Shown: positions 28,850-37,842, numbered from the stretch's first letter. The stretch is DNA of 64,000 nucleotides from Parabacteroides sp. PFB2-10 (GCF_029893085.1 NZ_JARXWI010000006.1:124001-188000); one strand, 5' to 3'. The notes: a model not told the origin generated them from the letters alone. A program made the numbers and translations.

Positions 28850-29088
28850 CTAAATTGGTTTTCCGGCACTTGGGTTACTGTTGCGATAAATGAAAGGGAT
28901 TCCGGGAACATACTCCTTATCCCTAAAGCAATCTCCCTTAAGCGCTCTATGCCGTAGTAATCGCGAATAAAAAGCCAGTCTTCCATAAGGCCATAGTCTA
29001 ACACTCGTCCGACAATAAATGCCGCGTGTTTGTCCATATCTATATCGGCAGGATCTACATCCCAAAACAAATTCGCTGAAAAGGCCAT
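28804..29088 (-). CDS. DUF6922-like putative antitoxin partner of AbiEii
   Basis: 94 residues from the ATG at 29086-29088 (an earlier in-frame start at 29145 lies upstream of the promoter). MAFSANLFWDVDPADIDMDKHAAFIVGRVLDYG, cut here by position, is the DUF6922-type start, and the tail ENQFRCYKQL is typical. In Bacteroidetes this small protein often precedes AbiEii nucleotidyltransferases. The long overlap (46 bases) implies tight coupling. Confidence 0.72.
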   Translation of the reverse strand: MAFSANLFWDVDPADIDMDKHAAFIVGRVLDYGLMEDWLFIRDYYGIERLREIALGIRSMFPESLSFIATVTQVPENQFRCYKQLQSKNPHWNF

Positions 29089-29114
29089 AGCTATATTAGT
29101 TGAAGTTACCAATA

Positions 29115-29122
29115 CAAAGATA
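29115..29122 (-). promoter_or_regulatory. -7 box for the AbiEii pair
   Basis: Leftward TATCTTTG, exact TAnnTTTG, 27 bases before the antitoxin ATG at 29088. Confidence 0.5.
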
Positions 29123-29219
29123 GTGAAAGTCGAACACAGAGCCAAACTTGTTTGCTTTACGCTTGCGCTAAGCGACCGTTGGTTGAGCTATGTTGAGGCG
29201 CATCCTATCTTATGTAAAA

Positions 29220-29325
29220 ATACTATTTTAATGGTAAATTGCTTAAAACCACAAGGAATTTCTTTTACTTGGTGCGACTTAGTACACCTTGGTGGTTGGA
29301 TTATTCTTTACCACGGAGTAACGCA
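29220..29325. repeat. Direct repeat, copy 2
   Basis: Begins TACTATTTTAATGGTAAATT and includes GCTTAAAACCACAAGGAATT and ACTTGGTGCGACTTAG. It matches 27893-27995 in the same orientation. The gap 29089-29344 holds this repeat, the promoter above and no gene. Confidence 0.82.
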
Positions 29326-29344
29326 AAGGCGCACGAAGGGTTGT

Positions 29345-30460
29345 TCAACAAGGAAACACGCTATTCTCAAAATGTTTTCCGACAATTTGTTTAGTGGCAT
29401 CGAAGGAATAGTGTTCGAGGAAGGCGGTGCGGGCATAGGTGGAATATTGCTGAAGGGTTGCGCGGTTTTCTTTTTTTGAAAAATGGTTGATCCATTGGAT
29501 GAACTCTTCCGCGTTATTACATAAGACGCCGGCTTTTTCGATATCCATACGTTCGTAGCCGACAAAAGCCTCGTTCGTGCCCAGTATGGGTTTGCCATAC
29601 ATCAAGGCTTCTGCTGTTTTTGTTTTCATACCACTGCCTTCGAATATAGGTGATACCACTATGTCTGCTTTTTTATACCATTCTTCCAGGTTGTCTACTC
29701 TTCCCCGGATATGTATTCGATCGTTTCCGCCGATCAACGCGTTTAATTCTTCCATGCCTGCTCCTACAATAAATAAACGTGCCTGCACGTAAGGCATGAT
29801 ATATTTGGCAAACCAGATCAAGCCATTGATATTTGGCAAAAAATAGGTGCCGACAAATAAGAGGGTCAACTCTTCGTTGGGTACGGTTTGCCAAGCGTTG
29901 TCTGCTATATCCTCAAAGGAGGTGGGCAACACCAGGTCGAATGGTTTTCCGTACAATTTATTGACACATTGGCTGTCTCTCTCTGTGAGTCCCCATATCT
30001 CGTCACTGTATGTAACAGAGAGGTGCTCTTCTTTATACACGAAATACCTTCTTATGATATCGTAGGCAGGTAAAAACATTTTATGATATTCGTACTCGCA
30101 GTTATGGAAAAAGGTGATCACGTAGATGTTGGGGAGCTCTTTCTTCAACAAATGTTGTATCGAATTGGTGTCAGAACCATTTATCAGAATCAGATCCGGC
30201 GATATTTCTTTCAGGCGGTTGATAATATCCGCGTATTTCTTCGATTTGAAATAGACTTTCCGAATCCGATCCCACTTTCTGACCAATAGATACTTGGATG
30301 TCTTGAATGTATATCCAAGACATTGAACATCTTTGAAAAAGGAGTGACATATTTTTGTGTTTCTATTCCTGATAACGACGCCTCCCCCTACCTCGGATGA
30401 AGAGTCGTACAGGTGAACTGCGCGCATATGGCTATATATACCTTTGCACTTATTGGGCAT
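29345..30460 (-). CDS. Glycosyltransferase, family 4-like
   Basis: 371 residues (start 30460; a Met at 30427, MRAVHLYDSSSEVGGG, is also plausible). LLFVGTYFLPNINGLIWFAKYIMP and VVSPIFEGSGMKTKTAEALMYGKPILGT are GT4/GT1-like donor-site motifs. It probably adds the first or second sugar after the WecA-type enzyme encoded just upstream, which is inferred from position. Confidence 0.86.
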   Translation of the reverse strand: MPNKCKGIYSHMRAVHLYDSSSEVGGGVVIRNRNTKICHSFFKDVQCLGYTFKTSKYLLVRKWDRIRKVYFKSKKYADIINRLKEISPDLILINGSDTNSIQHLLKKELPNIYVITFFHNCEYEYHKMFLPAYDIIRRYFVYKEEHLSVTYSDEIWGLTERDSQCVNKLYGKPFDLVLPTSFEDIADNAWQTVPNEELTLLFVGTYFLPNINGLIWFAKYIMPYVQARLFIVGAGMEELNALIGGNDRIHIRGRVDNLEEWYKKADIVVSPIFEGSGMKTKTAEALMYGKPILGTNEAFVGYERMDIEKAGVLCNNAEEFIQWINHFSKKENRATLQQYSTYARTAFLEHYSFDATKQIVGKHFENSVFPC

Positions 30461-30485
30461 GGTAGATTCTTTTATCTCCCCAGCC

Positions 30486-31673
30486 TTACGCCCTCTTTTC
30501 CTTCATCTTTACCGCTTTGGCTTCCTGGAATTGGGGTTGTGGGGAAGTGGTGGCGGTGATGGTAGCCGTTGCTTCGGCTTGGGTTTTATGGCCTTTGGAT
30601 AGCCAGAAGCTGAAGGTGATCCATATCAGGAGGTTGGCGAAGGCGATGAGGTTGATGTCGAGGCCTCTGGAAAGGGCAAGGATGTTGAGGATGCCGTAGA
30701 GGTAAGCCATCAGGATGACGGTGCCCATGGCTTTGCGTACATTGTAGCCTTTGGCTAATAGCATGTGGTGGATATGGTTTTTATCCGGCAGGAACGGGTT
30801 TTTATGGTGCGCCATACGCACGATCATCACGCGTATCACGTCGAACATTGGTACAAACAGGGTGGAGAAGGCCACTATGTAAACAGGCACTTTCGACAAC
30901 ACCGGAATCACGATCGGGATATTCGCCGAGAGGCTCAGGCAAAGAAACGCCAACAGATAGCCCAATGTCAGGCTGCCGGTGTCGCCCATAAAGAGCTTCT
31001 TTTGCCTTTCGGCTTTCCCGTACATATTATAATAGAGGAATGGGATAAGCACTCCGGCGGTCGCCAGAGAGATCACGGCATAGATCCACATATGGCTAAA
31101 TGCAAACAGGGTACTCAGAATGATCAGGGAGACTAAGCTGAGTCCACCCGCTAAGCCGTCGATGCCATCAATAAAATTCATGGCATTTATAATCAATACG
31201 ATCAATAAGACAGTAATGGGGATACCTACCCAGGGAGCCAGTTCGTATATGCCGAACAAGCCGTTCAGATTCTTCAGCCAAAGACCGGAGGCGGGTAGGA
31301 GGGAAGCGACAATAAATTGGATAAGGAATTTAAAGCGATAGCGCACTCCGACCAGGTCGTCGCGGACACCGGTCATATATAATAATAGAGCTCCACAGAT
31401 AAAAAAACTTACCTGAGATAATACTTTCATAAAACCATTTGATAAAATGAATCCGGATAATAGATACATTCCTACGGAGAAAAAGCAGGCAAAAAGAATG
31501 ACGGGAAGAAAGGATAAACCGCCTAAACGAGGAATATTTCCTGAATGAACTTTGCGTGAATCAGTCGAATCGAACCATTTTCTTTTATGGCTTATTTTTA
31601 AAATACCAGGTAAAACAATAGCCGTCAAAACGACTGACAGACAAAATGTTATCAACAAAAACAACCATTCCAT
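30486..31673 (-). CDS. Undecaprenyl-phosphate sugar-1-phosphate transferase (WecA/MraY-like)
   Basis: 395 residues from the ATG at 31671-31673 (a GTG 9 bases earlier is less likely). About 11 membrane segments; DDLVGVRYRFK, NAMNFIDGIDGLAGG, GDTGSLTLG and HIHHMLLAKG are the catalytic and signature loops of the polyprenyl-phosphate N-acetylhexosamine-1-phosphate transferases. It loads the first sugar phosphate on undecaprenyl phosphate, and is the first gene after the operon promoter. Confidence 0.93.
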   Translation of the reverse strand: MEWLFLLITFCLSVVLTAIVLPGILKISHKRKWFDSTDSRKVHSGNIPRLGGLSFLPVILFACFFSVGMYLLSGFILSNGFMKVLSQVSFFICGALLLYMTGVRDDLVGVRYRFKFLIQFIVASLLPASGLWLKNLNGLFGIYELAPWVGIPITVLLIVLIINAMNFIDGIDGLAGGLSLVSLIILSTLFAFSHMWIYAVISLATAGVLIPFLYYNMYGKAERQKKLFMGDTGSLTLGYLLAFLCLSLSANIPIVIPVLSKVPVYIVAFSTLFVPMFDVIRVMIVRMAHHKNPFLPDKNHIHHMLLAKGYNVRKAMGTVILMAYLYGILNILALSRGLDINLIAFANLLIWITFSFWLSKGHKTQAEATATITATTSPQPQFQEAKAVKMKEKRA

Positions 31674-31744
31674 AACACACACACGTTTTTATACCAATGT
31701 CTCGTCAGTCCCATGCAGAGATGACCCCAAGCAAATTCGAGTGA

Positions 31745-31775
31745 CAAAAGTAGTATATAAATTAATAATCAAAAA
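31745..31775 (-). promoter_or_regulatory. Promoter of the polysaccharide operon
   Basis: Leftward: TTTTTG (31770-31775), 17-base spacer, TACTTTTG (31745-31752), exact -7 consensus. The start codon of the WecA-like gene is 72 bases downstream. No UpxY/UpxZ-type antiterminator gene and no recombinase gene lie next to it. Confidence 0.6.
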
Positions 31776-31951
31776 CAATATCAATGAAATATTAAAATTT
31801 CACGGGTAAATTTGCTAAATCAACAAAACTACTTGACGAATTAACAAACCAAGGGAATAAAAAGTTCTTGCAAACCATGAATTTCTTGGTATATTTTTAA
31901 TTTATTTGGGCGGGAGGTGTGTGTGGGTGGTTTTACGATTTTCCAAAACAC

Positions 31952-32090
31952 AAGTGTAAGCAAACAGGGCCTGTTTTTAGTTAAAATAGCCCCTGTTTGC
32001 TTACACTTCAAATGTTAACGAATGCTAACTCCCGGGAGTTTTTTCGCAAAGTCCTTGGTTTTCGGCGAAATTCTCCCGGCAAAATATCAT
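31952..32090. repeat. Palindromic element B, right flank of the polysaccharide locus
   Basis: In the 444-base gap 31674-32117. An 18-bp perfect stem (31952-31969 with 31991-32008, 21-base loop) containing TGTAAGCAAA, then ATGTTAACG, the palindrome ACTCCCGGGAGT and CAAAGTC (32047-32053). Order and orientation match element A at 7879-7990. Function unknown. Confidence 0.7.
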
Positions 32091-32117
32091 TTTGTCATTT
32101 TGGCTTATGGGAATTTT

Positions 32118-32699
32118 TTACAATTCCCGCACGATTTTACAGGGGTTTCCGACGGCTAAGCAGTTGGCAGGAATGGATTTGGTTACAACGCTTCCGGCTC
32201 CGATGGTGGTGTTATCGCCGATGGTCACACCCGCCATGATCACTGATCCGCCACCGATCCACACATTATTGCCGATCGTGACCGGTGCCGAATTGATTTT
32301 CCAGGTAGAGAAAACCCCGCCCCGCTGACCCGCCAGGCGCTCCACGGGGTCGACCGGATGGCTTACGGCATAGATCTGCACATTGGGGCCGAAACCGCAA
32401 TTATCACCGATCGTAATCTTATTGCAATCTAAGAAAACGCAGTTCATATTGATCTCGCAGTTGTTTCCGATATGGATATTCTCCCCATAATCCACAAAGA
32501 ATGGCGCCGAGATCCATAGGTTTTCGCCTTTTGAACCCAGCAACATATTCAACAGGTTGTTGAGTTTCCGGTTGTCGGTCGAATCGGCGTGGTTGAATTC
32601 TTTCATTAGTTTTTTGGCAAAGTGCCAGCGTGTCATTAATGTTTCGTCGCTGGCATCATAATATTCGCCGGCCAGCATCTTCTCTTTTTCTGTCTTCAT
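32118..32699 (-). CDS. Sugar O-acetyltransferase (maltose/galactoside acetyltransferase type)
   Basis: 193 residues. An N-terminal mac domain (EKEKMLAGEYYDASDETLM) precedes a left-handed beta helix with FVDYGENIHIGNNCEINMNC, AVSHPVDP (catalytic His) and IGNNVWIGGGSVIMAGVTIG, ending VGNPCKIVREL. It transfers acetyl from acetyl-CoA to sugars. It may serve the polysaccharide locus or act in detoxification; it is outside the operon promoter, reading leftward on its own. Confidence 0.92.
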   Translation of the reverse strand: MKTEKEKMLAGEYYDASDETLMTRWHFAKKLMKEFNHADSTDNRKLNNLLNMLLGSKGENLWISAPFFVDYGENIHIGNNCEINMNCVFLDCNKITIGDNCGFGPNVQIYAVSHPVDPVERLAGQRGGVFSTWKINSAPVTIGNNVWIGGGSVIMAGVTIGDNTTIGAGSVVTKSIPANCLAVGNPCKIVREL

Positions 32700-32817
32700 A
32701 CGATTTAGTTTTTTTACGGCGGGAAGATAATAAAACTAAAGATAGGAACCACTTTGCTGAAGGTTATTAATAAAACTCGAAGCTTGTTTGTTCCTATTTG
32801 TTTTTGTTTTTTAATAG

Positions 32818-32829
32818 TGTGCGCGCACA
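32818..32829. promoter_or_regulatory. Palindrome TGTGCGCGCACA upstream of the MFS gene
   Basis: A 12-base perfect palindrome about 50 bases upstream of the MFS -7 box, in the divergent gap 32700-32933. It is a candidate operator. No regulator gene is adjacent. Confidence 0.35.
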
Positions 32830-32879
32830 TATTTTTTCAAAAAATGTCAGATCAACCATGAAATAGCGGAAAAATAGCC

Positions 32880-32887
32880 TATATTTG
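32880..32887 (+). promoter_or_regulatory. -7 box for the MFS transporter gene
   Basis: TATATTTG, exact TAnnTTTG, 46 bases before the ATG at 32934. No TTTG at the expected -33 position. Confidence 0.5.
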
Positions 32888-32933
32888 CTCCCCAGAATTG
32901 CGTAATAGTTATAAACCTAATTCATAATGTATC

Positions 32934-34403
32934 ATGAGTAACATCAAAAATGCACAGGGAAAGATGACCAATTACCGTTGGACCATCTGCGCCATGCTCT
33001 TTTTTGCAACTACCATCAACTACCTGGATCGCCAGGTGCTTTCGCTTACTTGGGATGAGTTTATCAAGCCTGAGTTTCACTGGAACGAAGAACACTTCGG
33101 AAACATTAACGCGATTTTCTCTATTGTCTATGCCATCTGTATGTTGTTTGCCGGTCGTTTTATCGACTGGATGGGCAGCAAAAAGGGTTTCTTATGGGCT
33201 ATCGGCGTATGGTCGGCAGGTGCTTGTATGCATGCGCTTTGCGGCATTGTCACCGAACAATATGTAGGACTTGGATCTGCTGCTGAACTGGCGCAGGCTA
33301 CGGGTCAGGTGGCGGTGGTGATCTCCACGGTCAGTATGTATTGCTTTATTGCCGCCCGCTGTATATTGGCGTTGGGTGAAGCCGGAAACTTCCCGGCCGC
33401 TATTAAGGTAACGGCGGAATATTTCCCGAAGAAAGACCGTGCTTTCGCGACTTCTATCTTTAACTCCGGTGCTTCTATCGGCGCGCTGGCTGCTCCGTTG
33501 ACGATCCCTATTCTGGCGAAACATTTTGGTTGGGAGATGGCTTTCATCGTGATTGGTGCCCTGGGTTTCATCTGGATGGGCTTCTGGGTATTTCTGTATG
33601 ACGCGCCCCGGAAGAGTAAGTTTGTCAACGAAGCCGAGATAGAATACATCGAACAAGACAAAAACGACCTGACAGCGGAAGAAGTTATTCAGGAGAAAGA
33701 AGAGAAAAAGATACCTTTCTGGAAATGTTTCTCTTACAAACAAACCTGGGCTTTTGCTTTCGGTAAATTCATGACCGACGGTGTGTGGTGGTTCTTCCTG
33801 TTCTGGACGCCTACCTATTTGAACACACAGTTTAATATTAAGACGACGGAAGGGTTGGGTATGGCACTGATCTTTACGCTTTATGCTATTGTAACCGTAT
33901 TGTCTATCTACGGAGGTAAACTGCCTACGATCTTTATCCAGCGTAGCGGTAGCAATCCCTATGCGGCTCGTATGAAAGCGATGTTGATTTTTGCTTTCTT
34001 CCCGCTGTTGGTATTGTTTGCGCAGCCATTGGGTATGTATTTTGCCGATTGGGGTAAACATGCTGCCTGGATTCCGGTGATTCTGATTGCCATCGGTTGT
34101 TCGGCTCACCAAGCCTGGTCGGCCAATATCTTCTCGACGATAGGCGACATGTTCCCTAAATCAGCCATTGCTTCTATCACGGGTATCGGTGGTATGGCGG
34201 GTGGTATCGGCTCTATGATTATGCAAAAGGGCGCGGGTAACCTGTTTGTGTATGCCGACGAAGCACAGATGACCTTTATGGGATTTCAAGGCAAACCGGC
34301 GGGCTATTTCATTATCTTCTGTATCTGTGCCGTGGCTTACCTGATCGGTTGGACGGTTATGAAGTCTTTGGTGCCGAAGTACAAACCTGTCATTGTGGAA
34401 TAA
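32934..34403 (+). CDS. MFS transporter, hexuronate (ExuT) type
   Basis: 489 residues, 12 membrane segments. The start YRWTICAMLFFATTINYLDRQVLS and LALGEAGNFPAAIKVTAEYFPKKDRA are hallmarks of the anion:cation symporter branch that holds ExuT/GudP. The likely cargo is a hexuronate or related sugar acid; D-glucuronate or galacturonate cannot be told apart by eye. A cytoplasmic loop (about residues 225-265) is acidic and lysine-rich. It has its own promoter and terminator, with no catabolic gene next to it. Confidence 0.9.
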   Translation: MSNIKNAQGKMTNYRWTICAMLFFATTINYLDRQVLSLTWDEFIKPEFHWNEEHFGNINAIFSIVYAICMLFAGRFIDWMGSKKGFLWAIGVWSAGACMHALCGIVTEQYVGLGSAAELAQATGQVAVVISTVSMYCFIAARCILALGEAGNFPAAIKVTAEYFPKKDRAFATSIFNSGASIGALAAPLTIPILAKHFGWEMAFIVIGALGFIWMGFWVFLYDAPRKSKFVNEAEIEYIEQDKNDLTAEEVIQEKEEKKIPFWKCFSYKQTWAFAFGKFMTDGVWWFFLFWTPTYLNTQFNIKTTEGLGMALIFTLYAIVTVLSIYGGKLPTIFIQRSGSNPYAARMKAMLIFAFFPLLVLFAQPLGMYFADWGKHAAWIPVILIAIGCSAHQAWSANIFSTIGDMFPKSAIASITGIGGMAGGIGSMIMQKGAGNLFVYADEAQMTFMGFQGKPAGYFIIFCICAVAYLIGWTVMKSLVPKYKPVIVE

Positions 34404-34423
34404 GTCAAGAATGATTGAACGCA

Positions 34424-34464
34424 TAAAAAAAGAGTTGCTTCCTGCGGGAAACAACTCTTTTTTT
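34424..34464 (+). terminator. Terminator of the MFS gene
   Basis: A-run plus AGAGTTG / CAACTCT stem with extra inner pairing, followed by TTTTTTT, 20 bases after the stop codon. The A-run upstream makes it usable from both sides. Confidence 0.88.
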
Positions 34465-34516
34465 GTGTATTCAGTGGCTTAGTTCCACACTGCTTACCTA
34501 CTTTAACTTCTTTCAC

Positions 34517-34524
34517 TATCTTTG
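34517..34524 (+). promoter_or_regulatory. -7 box for the YgbA-like gene
   Basis: TATCTTTG, exact TAnnTTTG. It overlaps an in-frame TTG at 34522, which rules that codon out as the start and favours 34543 or 34552. Confidence 0.55.
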
Positions 34525-34542
34525 TCCGCTACAAAAAAACAG

Positions 34543-34851
34543 ATGGGCTGCATGAAACAATCACGCATCGAAAGAGAAAAAGTGACCATTGAGCGAATGG
34601 TGCGGATCTATTGCCGGAAGAAGGAGAAAAACGAACAGCTTTGCCCGGAATGTGAAGTCCTGATCGCCTATACCCATCAGCGACTCGATCGTTGTCCGTA
34701 TGGTGAAGAGAAAACAGCCTGTAAGCATTGTCCGGTTCATTGCTACAAACCGGCGATGCGCGAAAAGGTGCGCCAGGTGATGCGTTATATCGGGCCGCGT
34801 ATGATCTACCTGGCGCCGGCAGACTTTATCCGTCACCTATTCGGCAAGTAG
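34543..34851 (+). CDS. YgbA-like protein (nitrous-oxide-stimulated promoter family)
   Basis: About 102 residues (ATG at 34543; 34552 also possible). Cysteine-rich: CPECEVLIAYTHQRLDRCPYG and TACKHCPVHCYKPAMREKVR, followed by RYIGPRMIYLAPADFIRHL. This matches the small YgbA family linked to nitric-oxide stress in enterobacteria. The cysteines suggest metal binding. Role in Bacteroidales unknown. Confidence 0.85.
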   Translation: MGCMKQSRIEREKVTIERMVRIYCRKKEKNEQLCPECEVLIAYTHQRLDRCPYGEEKTACKHCPVHCYKPAMREKVRQVMRYIGPRMIYLAPADFIRHLFGK

Positions 34852-34892
34852 AAAAACAGAAGGGCATTTCGATTTTTTCGTAAAATAAATTC

Positions 34893-34900
34893 TATATTTG
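34893..34900 (+). promoter_or_regulatory. -7 box for the M16 peptidase gene
   Basis: TATATTTG, exact TAnnTTTG, 29 bases before the ATG at 34930. An imperfect TTTTTCG lies about 13-20 bases upstream as a possible -33 region. Confidence 0.5.
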
Positions 34901-34929
34901 ATGCCAATTAATCCCTAATACTAAATATT

Positions 34930-37842
34930 ATGCGAAATTCTTTTTTGTTAATTGCGCTGGCTGTTATCATGGGTATGTTGACGGCTTGCCAGGAGAGCTC
35001 TCCGTATAATTACGAGACTGTACCGAACGACCCGATGAAAGCCCGTATCTACACATTAGACAACGGTCTGAAGGTCTACATGACAGTGAATAAGGAAACG
35101 CCACGGATCCAAACCTACATCGCGGTAAGAGTAGGAGGAAAGAACGACCCGGCAGAGACTACCGGACTGGCACACTATTTTGAACACCTGATGTTTAAAG
35201 GCACCAAGCAGTTCGGTACGCAAAACTACGAACAGGAAGAGCCTTTACTGAACGAAATCGAACGCCTTTTTGAAGTCTATCGCAAGACCACCGATGAGGC
35301 GGAACGCAAAGCGATCTACGCACAGATCGATAGCATCTCTTACGAGGCATCCAAACTGTCGATCCCCAATGAATACGATAAATTGATGGCGGCAATCGGC
35401 GCCGACGGCACCAATGCCTATACCTCGTTCGACCAAACGGTTTACCAGGAAGATATTCCTGCCAACCAGGTGGAGAACTGGGCAAAGATACAGGCTGATC
35501 GTTTTAAAAATAATGTGATCCGCGGATTCCATACCGAACTAGAAACAGTTTACGAAGAGAAGAATATGTCGCTTACGAACGATAGTCGGAAAGTGAATGA
35601 AGCCATGATGGCTGTTCTCTTTCCCGATCATCCCTATGGTTTGCAGACCGTATTGGGAACGCAGGAACATCTGAAAAATCCATCGATCACCAATATCAAG
35701 AATTATTATAAGACCTGGTATGTGCCTAACAATATGGCGATCTGTCTGTCGGGTGACTTCAATCCGGACGAGATGATCCGCATCATCGATACCTACTTCG
35801 GCGATATGCAACCCAATGAAAGCCTGCCGGCTCAACCGGCTATCCACCCATCGCCCATCAAAGAGGTGATCACGCAGGAGGTATTTGGCGTGGATGCCGA
35901 AAATGTAAATATCGGATGGCGTATGCCGGGAGCCTCAAGCCTTGAGAGTGATTTGATGGGATTGGCACGTAGTATCCTGTATAACGGGAAAGCGGGATTG
36001 ATGGATATCAACATTGCCCAGCAGCAAAAGGTATTGAGCTCGTATGCCAGTGGTTGGACCATGGCGGATCATGCCTCTTTTATATTGAACGGACGCCCCA
36101 AAAGCGGACAAACCCTGGACGAGGTGAAAGATATTCTCTTAGCAGAAATAGACAAACTGAAGAAAGGAGAATTTAGCGAAGACCTATTGGAAGCCACGAT
36201 TAAAAACTATAAATTGTCGGAAATGTCGCGTCTGGAGTATAACAGCGCGCGTGCTTCCCTGTTTATCAATTCGTTTATCAACGGTACCCCCTGGAGAGAT
36301 CAGGTGGAACAGATGGATCGTTTGAGTAAGATCACCAAGCAGGACATTGTGGCGTTTGCCAACAAATATTTTGGCGATAACTACGTGGTGGTCTACAAGC
36401 GTCAGGGAAAAGATCCGAACGAAACAAAGATCGAAAAGCCCTCTATCACCCCAATCGAAACCAATCGCGACAAAACCAGCGCCTTTCTGGCGGAGATCCA
36501 GGCGTCCGAAGTGAAGCCGATCGAACCGGTATTCATCGATTTCAACAAGGATATGCAGAAATTGCAAACAAAGAATGATATCGAGGTGCTTTACAAACAG
36601 AACGAAACCAACGATATCTTCTCCCTGCTTTATGTGTTCGATATGGGTAACAACAACGACAAGGCGCTGGGAACGGCTTTCGAATACATGAGATACCTGG
36701 GCACCTCGACCAAGAGCCTGCAGCAGATCAATGAGGAATTCTATAAATTGGCCTGTTATTTTGGTGTTAGCCCCGGAAGCGAACGCACATACGTTTCGCT
36801 GGAAGGATTAGCCGAAAAGATGCCTGAGGCGATGCAGCTCTTTGAAGAACTGCTTGCCGACGCGCAGGTGAATAAAGAGGCTTACGCCAATCTGGCGGCG
36901 GATATACAGAAACGTCGGATGAATGCCAAATTGAACCAGAGTCAGAATTTCAATATGCTGACCCAATATGCGATATGGGGTCCCGATTCTCCGGCGAAGA
37001 ATGTACTGAGCAACGCGGAATTGCAAAATATGGATCCGGCACAATTGGTTGATCGCATCCACAAAATCAATTCGTATAAGCATAGAGTCCTCTATTATGG
37101 ACCGGATAAACCCCAGGAACTGATCGCATCGATCGAGAAATACCACAAGGTGCCCGATGCCTTCGAGCCGATACCAGCAGGGAAAGAGTTTGTGCAGTCT
37201 AAAACAACCGAGAATACAGTCTTACTGGCACAGTACGATGCGTCGCAGATCTATTATACGGCTGTATCCAACCGGGGAGAAGCCTTTGATTGGACCATTT
37301 ACCCCATACTTACGATGTATAATGAATATTTCAGTGGTGGCATGAATGCGATTGTTTTTCAGGAAATGCGCGAAGCCCGTGGGTTAGCTTATTCATCCAG
37401 TGCCTACCTGAATGCACCTTCTAAAGAGAAGTATTCGTATATCTATCGCTCTTTTATTGCGACACAAAATGATAAGATGATCGATGCGATGAAAGCCTTT
37501 GACGATATTATCAATAATATGCCGGAGTCGGAACAGGCCTTCTCGCTGGCGAAAGAGTCGCTGATCACGCGTATGCGTACCGAACGGGTAAGTAAATCGG
37601 ATATCCTTTGGTCGTATATCTATTCGGAAGACCTGGGGCTGGATCACGACGGACGCAAACAACTCTACGACGAGGCGCAGACAATGACCCTCAATGATGT
37701 GAAAGCCTTCCAGCAGAAATGGATCAAAGGCCGCAAATACACCTACTGTGTCCTGGGTGATGAGAAAGACCTGGATCTGAAATCATTGGCTGAATACGGC
37801 CCGATCCGTAAGCTTACGAAAGAAGATCTTTTTGGGTATTAA
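34930..37842 (+). CDS. M16 family zinc metallopeptidase lipoprotein (pitrilysin-like)
   Basis: 970 residues. The signal MRNSFLLIALAVIMGMLTAC has Cys20 as lipid-attachment site. The inverted zinc motif H82-x2-E85-H86 is in LAHYFEHLMFKG, with the distal Glu in ELETVYEEKNMS. The second, catalytically inactive half has EMREARGLAYSSSAYL, the R/Y pair typical of M16 C-terminal domains. It probably degrades peptides in the periplasm or at the outer membrane. It is a single-gene unit with its own terminator. Confidence 0.94.
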   Translation: MRNSFLLIALAVIMGMLTACQESSPYNYETVPNDPMKARIYTLDNGLKVYMTVNKETPRIQTYIAVRVGGKNDPAETTGLAHYFEHLMFKGTKQFGTQNYEQEEPLLNEIERLFEVYRKTTDEAERKAIYAQIDSISYEASKLSIPNEYDKLMAAIGADGTNAYTSFDQTVYQEDIPANQVENWAKIQADRFKNNVIRGFHTELETVYEEKNMSLTNDSRKVNEAMMAVLFPDHPYGLQTVLGTQEHLKNPSITNIKNYYKTWYVPNNMAICLSGDFNPDEMIRIIDTYFGDMQPNESLPAQPAIHPSPIKEVITQEVFGVDAENVNIGWRMPGASSLESDLMGLARSILYNGKAGLMDINIAQQQKVLSSYASGWTMADHASFILNGRPKSGQTLDEVKDILLAEIDKLKKGEFSEDLLEATIKNYKLSEMSRLEYNSARASLFINSFINGTPWRDQVEQMDRLSKITKQDIVAFANKYFGDNYVVVYKRQGKDPNETKIEKPSITPIETNRDKTSAFLAEIQASEVKPIEPVFIDFNKDMQKLQTKNDIEVLYKQNETNDIFSLLYVFDMGNNNDKALGTAFEYMRYLGTSTKSLQQINEEFYKLACYFGVSPGSERTYVSLEGLAEKMPEAMQLFEELLADAQVNKEAYANLAADIQKRRMNAKLNQSQNFNMLTQYAIWGPDSPAKNVLSNAELQNMDPAQLVDRIHKINSYKHRVLYYGPDKPQELIASIEKYHKVPDAFEPIPAGKEFVQSKTTENTVLLAQYDASQIYYTAVSNRGEAFDWTIYPILTMYNEYFSGGMNAIVFQEMREARGLAYSSSAYLNAPSKEKYSYIYRSFIATQNDKMIDAMKAFDDIINNMPESEQAFSLAKESLITRMRTERVSKSDILWSYIYSEDLGLDHDGRKQLYDEAQTMTLNDVKAFQQKWIKGRKYTYCVLGDEKDLDLKSLAEYGPIRKLTKEDLFGY

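Noticed and set aside
33192-34112. 306-residue leftward reading frame opposite the MFS gene
   Set aside because: It lies wholly within the antisense of a clear 12-segment transporter gene, is rich in Arg/His/Gln and has no recognisable motif or promoter.
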